Both the position numbers and the translations under genes were made by a program. Of a DNA stretch of 64,000 nt, positions 1-6,920 are shown in pieces (the first letter of the stretch is position 1; the number at the start of each line of letters is the position of its first letter). Source of the DNA: Bordetella parapertussis (GTDB lineage Bacteria > Pseudomonadota > Gammaproteobacteria > Burkholderiales > Burkholderiaceae_A); assembly GCA_945877235.1 (NCBI GenBank), contig CAMCRF010000005.1, positions 83,249-147,248 on the forward strand, given 5' to 3'. The notes beneath the pieces are model-generated. The model searched no databases, was not told the DNA's origin, and saw only the letters and a program-made list of their open reading frames with translations.

Positions 1-427
1 TACCGAGCGCCCCACCCTGAATTATCTCACTCGCCTTTTCTAGCAAAGGGCTATATGCACGATGGTGCCCGACCAATGCTAGTGCTCGATGTCGTTCTGT
101 TGCCTCAACAATTTGCTTGGCCTCTTCTATGCAAACGGTGATCGGTTTTTCAATCAAGACTGGAATTTGTCTCATGATGCACCAAAGAGCCTGGTCATAG
201 TGGAACACATTCGGAGATGAGATAATTACAGCATTCGGTCGAACCACCTGGATACAGGCGTCAAGATGGGGAAACAGGGGTACGTTATTCTCCTTCGCGA
301 TTCTTATATTTTGTTCGCTGTCAGGTGCTATGATAGCTGCAAGGTGAGCTCCCGAATGGGCACGTACCAGCGAGATGTGCTTCTTGCCTATCAACCCGGG
401 GCCAACCACAACTACGCCAATGCTCAT
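1..427 (-). CDS. Gfo/Idh/MocA-family oxidoreductase, N-terminal part (cut by window edge)
   Basis: The first 142 codons are present; the 3' end lies beyond base 1. The protein opens with a Rossmann nucleotide-binding start (VVVVGPGLIGKKHI) and carries the EKP motif of the family (LIEKPIT, about residue 96), where the lysine normally contacts substrate and cofactor. These proteins are NAD(P)-dependent sugar or sugar-nucleotide dehydrogenases, so a role in making an unusual sugar for the neighbouring glycan cassette is likely. The ATG overlaps the TGA of an upstream gene remnant (ATGA), which suggests that the two were once translationally coupled. The IS element now sits 110 bases upstream and may cut this gene off from the operon promoter. 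Substrate unknown. Confidence 0.85.
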   Translation of the reverse strand, partial: MSIGVVVVGPGLIGKKHISLVRAHSGAHLAAIIAPDSEQNIRIAKENNVPLFPHLDACIQVVRPNAVIISSPNVFHYDQALWCIMRQIPVLIEKPITVCIEEAKQIVEATERHRALALVGHHRAYSPLLEKASEIIQGGALG

Positions 428-537
428 AAACGTAAGCTCCCTCTGATGCTCACCTGATCGTGTAATGACCCAGCAGATTTTGCAAAGGTCAGGCTGCTAT
501 TTTCCATGATTGACAGGTTTGTGCCGATGTTTTCATG
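424..537 (-). pseudogene. 3' remnant of a gene broken at the IS edge
   Basis: Reading in from the IS edge, an open frame of 37 codons (HENIGTNLSIMENSS... ending in GSLRL) stops with a TGA that overlaps the ATG of the oxidoreductase as ATGA. That overlap is the same arrangement seen between other genes of this operon, so the frame is probably the C-terminus of a real cassette gene. Its 5' part is not found on the other side of the IS, where an intact nucleotidyltransferase gene ends. The family could not be recognised from so short a piece. Confidence 0.5.
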
Positions 538-1753
538 TGTAGTCACCCCCGTCAAGTAGACAGTCGGATTGCGGACAGATCTGTTGATTTGGGGTTTTGC
601 CAGGTCTGAACGGGTGGCAAGTTCCCGTTGGCCCGATGGGGCCGATCCTCGTTGTAATCCTTGATCCAATCCTCAGTGATCTCCTGTACTTCTTGGAGAC
701 CAGAGAACAGATAGGCATCTAGGACTTCGTGTCTATAGGTAAGGTTGAACCGCTCGATAAAGGCGTTTTGGCTCGGTTTGCCCGGTTGGATGTCTCGAAG
801 CTCGATGTTGCGCTCCTCACGCCAATCGGTGAGCGCGGCTGAGCGAAGCTCGGGGCCATTGTCGAGCCGAAGGGCCTGCGGCAAGCCATAGACCTCGCCG
901 AGCTGCTCCAGGGTACGAACCACCCGGGCTGCAGGAAGGCTGGTGTCGATCGCAATGGCCAAGACCTCACGACTAGACTCATCGATGACATTGAGCGTCC
1001 TAAATGGCTTGCCGTAGTAGAGCGTGTCATGCATAAAGTCCAGCGCCCAAACAATGTTCCTCGTGTCTGGCGCAACCAGAGGAATCCGAGGCCCCTTGGG
1101 CAGCCTGCGCTTGGTGCGACGGGGCAGGTTTAAGCCCATGTCCTTGTACACACGCCAAACCCGCTTATGGTTCCAGCCATATCCATGGTTCCTCATCCAG
1201 TAGTAGCAGAGCTCAAAGCCCCAGCGGCCGTGCTTGGCAATGATCTGGTTCAACACATCCACCACCGGCGCATCTCGCTCGGCCTTATCAGTCGGTCTGC
1301 GGTAAAAGCTGGCTCTAGCCAAACCCACACACCGACAGGCCCTCTGAACCGCCAAGCCCTCCTCGCCAACCAGATACTCCACCGCTTCTCTCTTCCTGGC
1401 TGGCGTCAGAGCATTTTTTGCAATCAGCCCCTTCATCGCCTTGTTCTCAAGGGTCAGATCAGCAACGATCTGCTTGAACTCGGAGAGCTGCGCCTCAAGC
1501 TCCTTGATCCGCTTAAGCTCAGAGGCTTCCAACCCACCATACTTCGACTTCCACTGATAGTAAGTCGTCGTGCTGATCCCGTGCTTGCGGATCACCTCAC
1601 CCACCGGTATTCCATCATCCGCCTCCTTCAAGATCCCGACGATCTCACTCTCTGTAAAACGTGACTTCCTCATCACAACCCTCCTGTCGTCTAATACTGC
1701 CAAACAACAGAAAAATCCGCTTCAGAAATGTCTCAATCTAGGGGGAGACTACC
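538..1753 (-). mobile_element. IS3-family insertion sequence (about 1.2 kb)
   Basis: The element carries one transposase gene. Its ends form an imperfect inverted repeat: TAGTCACCCCC starting at 540 matches the reverse complement of the right end, TAGTCTCCCCC, ending at 1751. The match continues more weakly (GACA shared further in), giving about 17 of 25 positions. The exact outer bases are uncertain by a few nucleotides. No clear 3-4 base target duplication is seen (CATG on the left, CTCA on the right). The right end lies directly beside the stop codon of the nucleotidyltransferase gene at 1755. The layout and end sequence resemble the IS407/IS51-like branches of the family. Confidence 0.85.
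552..1673 (-). CDS. IS3-family transposase, OrfA and OrfB in one frame
   Basis: A 373-residue DDE transposase. The N-terminal part is an OrfA-like helix-turn-helix (start MRKSRFTESEIVGILKEAD, with HGISTTTYYQWKSKYGG), followed by a leucine-rich coiled coil. The C-terminal part is an rve integrase core with the three acidic residues in ALDFMHD, RLDNGPE and the final E of NAFIERFN. In most relatives OrfA and OrfB are in different frames and joined by a -1 frameshift on an A-rich slippery run. Here the A6 run near base 1412-1420 is followed by an extra base and the two parts read through in one frame. ATG 1673 was chosen because AGGAGG lies six bases upstream; the longer frame reaches 1703. Confidence 0.9.
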   Translation of the reverse strand: MRKSRFTESEIVGILKEADDGIPVGEVIRKHGISTTTYYQWKSKYGGLEASELKRIKELEAQLSEFKQIVADLTLENKAMKGLIAKNALTPARKREAVEYLVGEEGLAVQRACRCVGLARASFYRRPTDKAERDAPVVDVLNQIIAKHGRWGFELCYYWMRNHGYGWNHKRVWRVYKDMGLNLPRRTKRRLPKGPRIPLVAPDTRNIVWALDFMHDTLYYGKPFRTLNVIDESSREVLAIAIDTSLPAARVVRTLEQLGEVYGLPQALRLDNGPELRSAALTDWREERNIELRDIQPGKPSQNAFIERFNLTYRHEVLDAYLFSGLQEVQEITEDWIKDYNEDRPHRANGNLPPVQTWQNPKSTDLSAIRLST

Positions 1754-1754
1754 C

Positions 1755-2483
1755 TCACTTCTTCATTCTTATTAAAAAATGGGCTAAATCTTCTGGTGTC
1801 CCGAGTCCCCACATCGACTCTCGAGGTATCTCGAATACTCCAATTCTTGGTGCACTGCGAGCCACATAATTATAGACTGGGCAAGTATAAAACTCACCAT
1901 TCACCCTATCATTCTCAATAATCATTTGGACTGCGCTATCAAAAAAATCGCTAGCACGTTTGAAATAATATACCCCCACTGTTGCCAAATCTGATATTGC
2001 CTCCTTCTCCTTAACTTCCCGTACCAGACCATCAGGATTTAAAAGAGCGTAGGACCATTTGGGATCCCTTTCCTCACACCTAAAACACATGAGGGATCCA
2101 TCCAAGTCGCGATCCCTTGCGTCTACGAAAAACGAACCGATACCCCCCAAAATGAACTGATCGACATTTGCAATTATTATGCTCTCGCTAGGGTCAATAT
2201 CGTGTCTCGCATAAAGAAGGGTAGTGGCCGTACCCTCTGTTTTTACTGGAATTGAAACTGTCTGAAAATCGATACGCCCATTCATGCGTTGAAAAATTTC
2301 CGAATAACGGACTAAATGCTCTTCTTTCACTAAAAGAGTAAACTTCACGTCTGGAATCGAAAGGTTATCAGTCACAACTTCTAGCATCGTGACAGCACCG
2401 ACTTGTATAAAGGGCTTTGCGCTCTCGTACCCTGCCGTCCTGAACCTAGAGCCCTCTCCAGCCATGGGAATGATTATATTCAT
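1755..2483 (-). CDS. Sugar-phosphate nucleotidyltransferase-like protein
   Basis: 242 residues with the NTP_transferase fold. The N-terminus has the glycine-rich nucleotide loop (IIPMAGEGSRFRTAGYE) followed by the conserved lysine context AKPFI, and ANVDQFI around residue 103 supplies the metal-binding aspartate. These features indicate transfer of an NMP to a sugar- or polyol-phosphate. The length is close to short cytidylyl- or guanylyl-type transferases; the nucleotide cannot be told from sequence. The start ATG overlaps the TGA of the cupin gene (ATGA). The gene is the active-looking partner of the degenerate paralogue at 2814-3560. Its stop codon abuts the IS. Confidence 0.8.
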   Translation of the reverse strand: MNIIIPMAGEGSRFRTAGYESAKPFIQVGAVTMLEVVTDNLSIPDVKFTLLVKEEHLVRYSEIFQRMNGRIDFQTVSIPVKTEGTATTLLYARHDIDPSESIIIANVDQFILGGIGSFFVDARDRDLDGSLMCFRCEERDPKWSYALLNPDGLVREVKEKEAISDLATVGVYYFKRASDFFDSAVQMIIENDRVNGEFYTCPVYNYVARSAPRIGVFEIPRESMWGLGTPEDLAHFLIRMKK

Positions 2484-2836
2484 ATTTGCAACCCAGCCAA
2501 ATACTTGTCACCAGTCACGCTTGGCAACTTTACGACAGTGGTCACCACATCATCGATCGCCTCAAATAATACTGTCAACCCTGGTGGAACCAATACCACT
2601 GACCCCTGTTCGCACACTTGACCATTGAATTTCGCTCTTCCGGAAACGATTACAGTAATTTCGGTTGAAATACGATGGTAATGTGCCTCGTCTACGAACC
2701 CCTTTGGGTATCGCTTCACCGCGACCTCTACGTGAGCCGTTCTGACCACGGCAGGCTCAAAGTTCCCAATAAACCATCCTGCCTTCATGTCGGAAAGACT
2801 GTGCACCTCAAGTTTAATGTTGCCGTTTTCCGACAT
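2480..2836 (-). CDS. Small cupin-domain protein
   Basis: 118 residues from ATG 2836, which has a GGAG seven bases upstream; the frame also opens at 2854. The body is a single cupin barrel: a conserved HYHRISTEITVIVSGRAKFNG strand pair (metal-ligand-like His residues about 53-55 and Glu about 60) and a second motif around GSVVLVPPGLTVLFEA. Cupins of this type are sugar epimerases, isomerases or binding proteins. With nucleotidyltransferase genes on both sides, a role in making or sensing the activated intermediate is likely. No specific reaction can be assigned. It overlaps the upstream gene's 3' end by 23 bases. Confidence 0.75.
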   Translation of the reverse strand: MSENGNIKLEVHSLSDMKAGWFIGNFEPAVVRTAHVEVAVKRYPKGFVDEAHYHRISTEITVIVSGRAKFNGQVCEQGSVVLVPPGLTVLFEAIDDVVTTVVKLPSVTGDKYLAGLQI

Positions 2837-3560
2837 TTCCACTCTCCAAGTCAATCAACCTACGCAAGTGTTCCTGAGAATATAGCGGGAAATATTCTTC
2901 ATCCCCGAGCAACCCGTAACGGCCTAAGTGTCCGTCTAATATCGCCTCATTGAGAACGCCGGAAAGGTAAAATTTCCCCCCGAAATTAGGGCCCTTCAAC
3001 AGAAAGCTACGCGCGCTTTCCATAAAAATCCTGGCAGTTGAAAAATAATATAGGCCAGCTATCGCAAGTTTGCTTATCGGGTCCTTCTCGCGAACTTCAC
3101 AGAAATACTCGGAATCAAGCTTCCTAACGTAGGACCATCTCGGATGAACGGACTCATGGCAAAGAACACCAACCCCATCCGCACGAATTACATTAAAGGC
3201 ATCCCTGGCTGACGCACTAAATAATTGTGTATAGTTAACTATCAACAATTCGGCCTCAGGATCTACTTGGTCTACAGCGAGCATTGCACTGCAAACTGCG
3301 CCGCCAGTCGCACCTTTTACCGGGATAGTGGTAGAGGCACGCTCTGTCAAGGTAGCCAAAGTTGAATCTAAGTGAAAACGCTCCAAATGCTCTTGCTTAG
3401 CGATAAATATAAACTGGGTCGCGTCAAACGCATTTTTGAGGTTCTCGACGACGCGCTCAATGAGTGTCCTCTTACCTAACTCGAGCAAGGGCAAGGGGTA
3501 CCCCTTTGTGTATGGTTCTAGGTCCTCAGGAGAACTCAGCATTGGGACGATCACTTGCAT
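2814..3560 (-). CDS. Degenerate nucleotidyltransferase paralogue
   Basis: 248 residues. The C-terminal half is clearly homologous to the protein at 1755-2483: PRWSYVRKLD matches PKWSYALLNP, EVREKDPISKLAIAGLYYF matches EVKEKEAISDLATVGVYYF, and GGKFYLSGVLNEAI matches NGEFYTCPVYNYV. The N-terminus still starts MQVIVPM, but the GxGxRF loop is replaced by LSSPEDLEPY, the lysine after it is lost (GYPLPLLEL), and the metal aspartate position reads VNYTQLF. This suggests a non-catalytic or altered partner, perhaps a heterodimer subunit. The frame is fully open and coupled to its neighbours (10-base overlap with the HAD gene), so it does not look like a pseudogene. Confidence 0.75.
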   Translation of the reverse strand: MQVIVPMLSSPEDLEPYTKGYPLPLLELGKRTLIERVVENLKNAFDATQFIFIAKQEHLERFHLDSTLATLTERASTTIPVKGATGGAVCSAMLAVDQVDPEAELLIVNYTQLFSASARDAFNVIRADGVGVLCHESVHPRWSYVRKLDSEYFCEVREKDPISKLAIAGLYYFSTARIFMESARSFLLKGPNFGGKFYLSGVLNEAILDGHLGRYGLLGDEEYFPLYSQEHLRRLIDLESGNVGKRQH

Positions 3561-4192
3561 GAACTTATCCCCTCAATTCTTCGAATTTCCTCTTGAATCC
3601 TCCAATAGTTTACCTCATCTACTTCTGACACTCTCATCACGTGTGCTCCGCTCGCCCTCGCTGCAGCTAATCCCCTCTCGTTATCCTCTATGATAAGTAC
3701 CTGATGTGAAGCGAGTCCCATTCGCCGAATTGCCAGGTTATAAATTTCAGGGCTTGGCTTCGGTTCCGAAACATCTTGATTCGACAATGTAAATTCAAAA
3801 AACGGCAACAATCCGGCCTCCCCTAGCATGGCATCTACAGTTGCTCGGATAGAATTTGATGCAACGGCGAGTCGCATACCCTCGCCCCGAAGCCGTCTGA
3901 TCGCATACTCATGCTCAAACCTGGGCTCACAATTTGAGCGGATAAGTCTCATTGTGTATTTCTGCTTAAGAGCCTCAATGATTGGATGTAGCCCAACCGG
4001 CAGCCCCCTTTCCTCGCTGAGCATCGTCAGTTTTTGTGAAGTCGGAAGTCCATCAAATGTAACTAGATGGTCATATCGAGTGATAGTTAAGCCAAAAAGC
4101 TCTAAAGCTTGATTCAAGGCAAGATAATGCCATTCCTTAGCTTCCACCAGGACGCCGTCCATATCGAATATGACCGCCAAAACCCTATTCAA
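3551..4192 (-). CDS. HAD-superfamily phosphatase (beta-phosphoglucomutase-like)
   Basis: 213 residues. Motif I is FDMDGVL (nucleophile and acid/base aspartates), motif II is VASNS, the lysine of motif III lies in EPKPSPEIY, and motif IV is IIEDNERGLAAARASG. The helical cap between motifs I and II is of the PGM/phosphatase type. It probably removes phosphate from, or moves it on, a sugar or polyol phosphate in this pathway. No ATG fits well: the frame opens at 4240 inside the previous gene, but TTG 4192 has GGAGGAG seven bases upstream and overlaps the upstream stop, so it was chosen. Confidence 0.8.
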   Translation of the reverse strand: MNRVLAVIFDMDGVLVEAKEWHYLALNQALELFGLTITRYDHLVTFDGLPTSQKLTMLSEERGLPVGLHPIIEALKQKYTMRLIRSNCEPRFEHEYAIRRLRGEGMRLAVASNSIRATVDAMLGEAGLLPFFEFTLSNQDVSEPKPSPEIYNLAIRRMGLASHQVLIIEDNERGLAAARASGAHVMRVSEVDEVNYWRIQEEIRRIEGISSCK

Positions 4193-4817
4193 AGAAAAAC
4201 TCCTCCGCCTCAACAGGGTGATCTGTGCAAAGCGATACATCTTTGGAGCTCGTCACATCCTTGTCCTCCCGTATCTTCATCCAAAAGGGCATATATTTCC
4301 TGCCATGTAGCTCTGGTGAAACAATTGCCACCCGCTTGCCTTGGTCCAAGTGCGCCTGAATCATTTTGGCCTGGATCCAGTCTGCGTTGAACATATCCAT
4401 CCAAACTCCATGGGCCGAATCATACAAAGTGGGGACCTGTTCGTACTCGCTATGTCGAGTAAAAAACGGGACAGCCTCCTTAATATAACCAATGGTTGCC
4501 GGCACAGAACAATCGAAGACAAAATAATCTCCTAATTCGTGAGAACTTACTAAGGACCCAACTTTTCCGTGCAGTCCATCCGCTTTTATATTTAAGGCCA
4601 AAGTGAGGTTACAGTCATACTCTAATCGGAGATCTAGCAGTTCCTTTAGGGTTAGCCCTCTGCGCGTAGGTGGATCATGACTTACCACGAGTTCCCCTCG
4701 GTAATCTCTTATATCTGTCTCGATCCCAAAGCCCATAGAAAAGGCTCTTCGAAAGGCTTGGACTGTGTTCCTTTCATCTCTAGAAAGCCAAAGTCCTCGA
4801 TGAGCGAGCAGTTTCAT
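4185..4817 (-). CDS. Glycerophosphodiester phosphodiesterase-fold protein
   Basis: 210 residues of the PI-PLC/GDPD TIM-barrel superfamily. The N-terminus has AHRG, then ERNTVQAF, then GIETDIRDYRGELVVSHDPP, which supplies the metal-binding E and D and the second catalytic His of GDPD enzymes. There is no signal peptide, so it acts in the cytoplasm. It is shorter than classical GlpQ or UgpQ (about 250-350 residues). In a glycan cassette it may act on a phosphodiester-linked polyol or a nucleotide-diphospho intermediate rather than on lipid breakdown products; this is inference. Four bases separate it from the GT61 gene upstream. Confidence 0.75.
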   Translation of the reverse strand: MKLLAHRGLWLSRDERNTVQAFRRAFSMGFGIETDIRDYRGELVVSHDPPTRRGLTLKELLDLRLEYDCNLTLALNIKADGLHGKVGSLVSSHELGDYFVFDCSVPATIGYIKEAVPFFTRHSEYEQVPTLYDSAHGVWMDMFNADWIQAKMIQAHLDQGKRVAIVSPELHGRKYMPFWMKIREDKDVTSSKDVSLCTDHPVEAEEFFFE

Positions 4818-4821
4818 AACG

Positions 4822-5916
4822 TTAGGCCAGAAAGGGCGGAAGCGGGTTCGGTGCTGGGGCTTCTACTGCATTCACTAAGGCCTCCAGGTTCACAATGAGG
4901 TCCGAATCTAGGTGGGCAGAGCCCTCCCGAAGTATGGTTCTTGATGCGCTTACCGTAAAGAGATTAACACCGAGGAGCATTGGAATATAGCTCTGATAAT
5001 TAAGAGCTAGATTGGGAGGGAATGCAATTATGAGCTTGGACGCTGGGCGCATAAAAATACAAGAGAGCATATGAGAACCGAAAACTCCAACTACCTCTGA
5101 GGCTTGTGAAAATACCCTTATTTGCTCAGACCAGTCAAGAGAAGATGGGTCGATAGACTCATAGCCTCGATCTCTGAGTAGGGATATAACCTCATCTTCA
5201 TTCTCAACGACGCGACGCTCTTTGCCGCGCTGACCACGCGAAACATAGACTTTTCTGCCACCACTCGTAGATCCAGTACCAGCAAGGATTAAACCGCGTC
5301 GTCTCAATTCAATAAAAGGATATAACGAAGCCGAGAGCTGCTTGTTCGTCCCACGTCCCATGGGAGCAGAGACTATATTGGTATCCTCCTTGCCTACAAA
5401 GAAGGGCGCATGTGGGACTACATTTATCGTCAACTCGGGAAAGAGCTGTTTAGCGAGGCTTACAAACCTTGTTGGCAACCTATCAGTGGTGAATACTCGC
5501 CTTTCCCCAAGGCTATTTAGTAGAGAGAGTCTTGGTAACATCTCGAACATAAAATGCCCGAAATTTCCCATTGGTGGAAGAAAGACCCCACTTGGGGCGT
5601 CGGGCCACTTCGAGCTCTCTATTCTCCGCCAAATGACTTGTGTGCTTTCAAATCCCCACCTACACGGGTCCTGATCATTGAACCACCAAAGTGGGTCATA
5701 ATTGCGATGACTTAAATCTTCGAATATAAGCTCGTTTGGACAGACCAAGAAGCTTGATTCAGCATGTATCAACGCGTGCCTAGTTGACATGGAGAAAGGC
5801 ACTCTGGAAGGGACCGTTGCGGCAATGTACCGTCCATTTAAGGACAACAACCTTGGCTCGGACTCGCTCGGTAACAAAGGCACACGTCTGGATTCCAAAA
5901 CGAACGCATTGCTCAT
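4822..5916 (-). CDS. Glycosyltransferase family 61 (DUF563)
   Basis: 364 residues. Family signs are NFGHFMFEMLPRLSLL around residue 120, KVYVSRGQRGKERRVVENEDEV around 220, then WSEQIRVFSQASEVVGVFGSHM, the usual order in GT61 (EOGT/xylosyltransferase-like) proteins. The glycine-histidine in FGSH is typical of the family's nucleotide-sugar pocket. No signal peptide, so it probably adds a sugar to a lipid-linked or protein acceptor at the inner face of the membrane. Its ATG overlaps the previous stop as ATGA. Donor and acceptor are unknown. A second GT61 protein lies two genes upstream. Confidence 0.85.
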   Translation of the reverse strand: MSNAFVLESRRVPLLPSESEPRLLSLNGRYIAATVPSRVPFSMSTRHALIHAESSFLVCPNELIFEDLSHRNYDPLWWFNDQDPCRWGFESTQVIWRRIESSKWPDAPSGVFLPPMGNFGHFMFEMLPRLSLLNSLGERRVFTTDRLPTRFVSLAKQLFPELTINVVPHAPFFVGKEDTNIVSAPMGRGTNKQLSASLYPFIELRRRGLILAGTGSTSGGRKVYVSRGQRGKERRVVENEDEVISLLRDRGYESIDPSSLDWSEQIRVFSQASEVVGVFGSHMLSCIFMRPASKLIIAFPPNLALNYQSYIPMLLGVNLFTVSASRTILREGSAHLDSDLIVNLEALVNAVEAPAPNPLPPFLA

Positions 5917-6920
5917 CGATCAAACTCGCTCAGCCATGACCTAAGCACTTTTAACTCCTCAGCCGGAACAATCTCTGAATTTACTAAAGTTTGATATGCG
6001 GAATAAATATGGGAAAGGATATTGCTCGCCCCCCCAGAAAAGGAAGTCTCCTGCAGGTCCGTCCAGATCCTGTCATTGTTTAAATATCCCGGGATTTCTC
6101 CCGTGAAATCTTTCAGTAAATTATGGTCATTGCGATCTTGGTAAACCGTGGCAGCCATAAAGGCCAAATTCCACCCGTACTCGTGCATGAGCCGAAGGGC
6201 AACAAAGGACCTCCAAATGTCCGTCATCCTAAAGGATACGAAGCTAGGAAGATACAATAGGGGGAAGGCTTCCTCAAATATTGTTGTATTTTGACTATTA
6301 AAGGGCACGCCGGTACCTCTGGGAACTATCAAGGGAGCCGCATCTGATCGAAAAGTTACCGGCAACCTGCGCGTTAGGCGGAAGACCGCACAAACATCAG
6401 GGTTTTTATCCGCTAAGCCCTGCTGAACAAAGACATTTCGCACGACTTCTTCGGCAGTCGTATAAGCTTCGCAGGTCTCCTGAATGACTTCGAGCGGTAT
6501 GCCCCGAGGCCAGCAGTACTCATCTGTGAAATATGTGTATGGATTAAGCCAGACCGATTTGTAAGAGGCTAAAGTTCTCCCTGTTATGGTGCTGGACCTA
6601 GCCGAAAAAAATTTGTCATCGTATGGGAAGTTGTCATCGTCCGTCTCGACGATGATACGCGCCCCACGAGCTCTGGCGATCAAATACCCTAGATTCTTTC
6701 GAGCATAATGATTTTTTGGCAATAAATTCGAGAACTCAATGAACTCTTTTGCCTGCCTATTCAAGTCATAGTACGACTCCCCATATATTCGCAGTGTCTC
6801 TGGACTCTTTGCGTCACCAACGATTACCACCTGCCAATCATTTTGTTGGGAAGTTTGTACAATCTTCTGCCACTGCCTCGAGGGAGGATTAATTGTGGTC
6901 AATACCAAGCAAGTGCTCAT
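5913..6920 (-). CDS. STELLO-like (DUF288) glycosyltransferase
   Basis: 335 residues. The central NHYARKNLGYLIARARGARIIVETDDDNFPYDD (quoted in parts: YARKNLGYLIARARGA, then IIVETDDDNFP) is the hallmark of the DUF288/STELLO family, named after plant Golgi proteins that influence cellulose synthase assembly. The TDDDN run is a plausible metal-binding motif of a GT-A fold. Bacterial members are usually found in surface-polysaccharide loci, as here. No membrane segment is evident. The start overlaps the upstream stop (ATGA) and the stop overlaps the next start, so it is co-translated with both GT61 genes. Confidence 0.8.
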   Translation of the reverse strand: MSTCLVLTTINPPSRQWQKIVQTSQQNDWQVVIVGDAKSPETLRIYGESYYDLNRQAKEFIEFSNLLPKNHYARKNLGYLIARARGARIIVETDDDNFPYDDKFFSARSSTITGRTLASYKSVWLNPYTYFTDEYCWPRGIPLEVIQETCEAYTTAEEVVRNVFVQQGLADKNPDVCAVFRLTRRLPVTFRSDAAPLIVPRGTGVPFNSQNTTIFEEAFPLLYLPSFVSFRMTDIWRSFVALRLMHEYGWNLAFMAATVYQDRNDHNLLKDFTGEIPGYLNNDRIWTDLQETSFSGGASNILSHIYSAYQTLVNSEIVPAEELKVLRSWLSEFDR

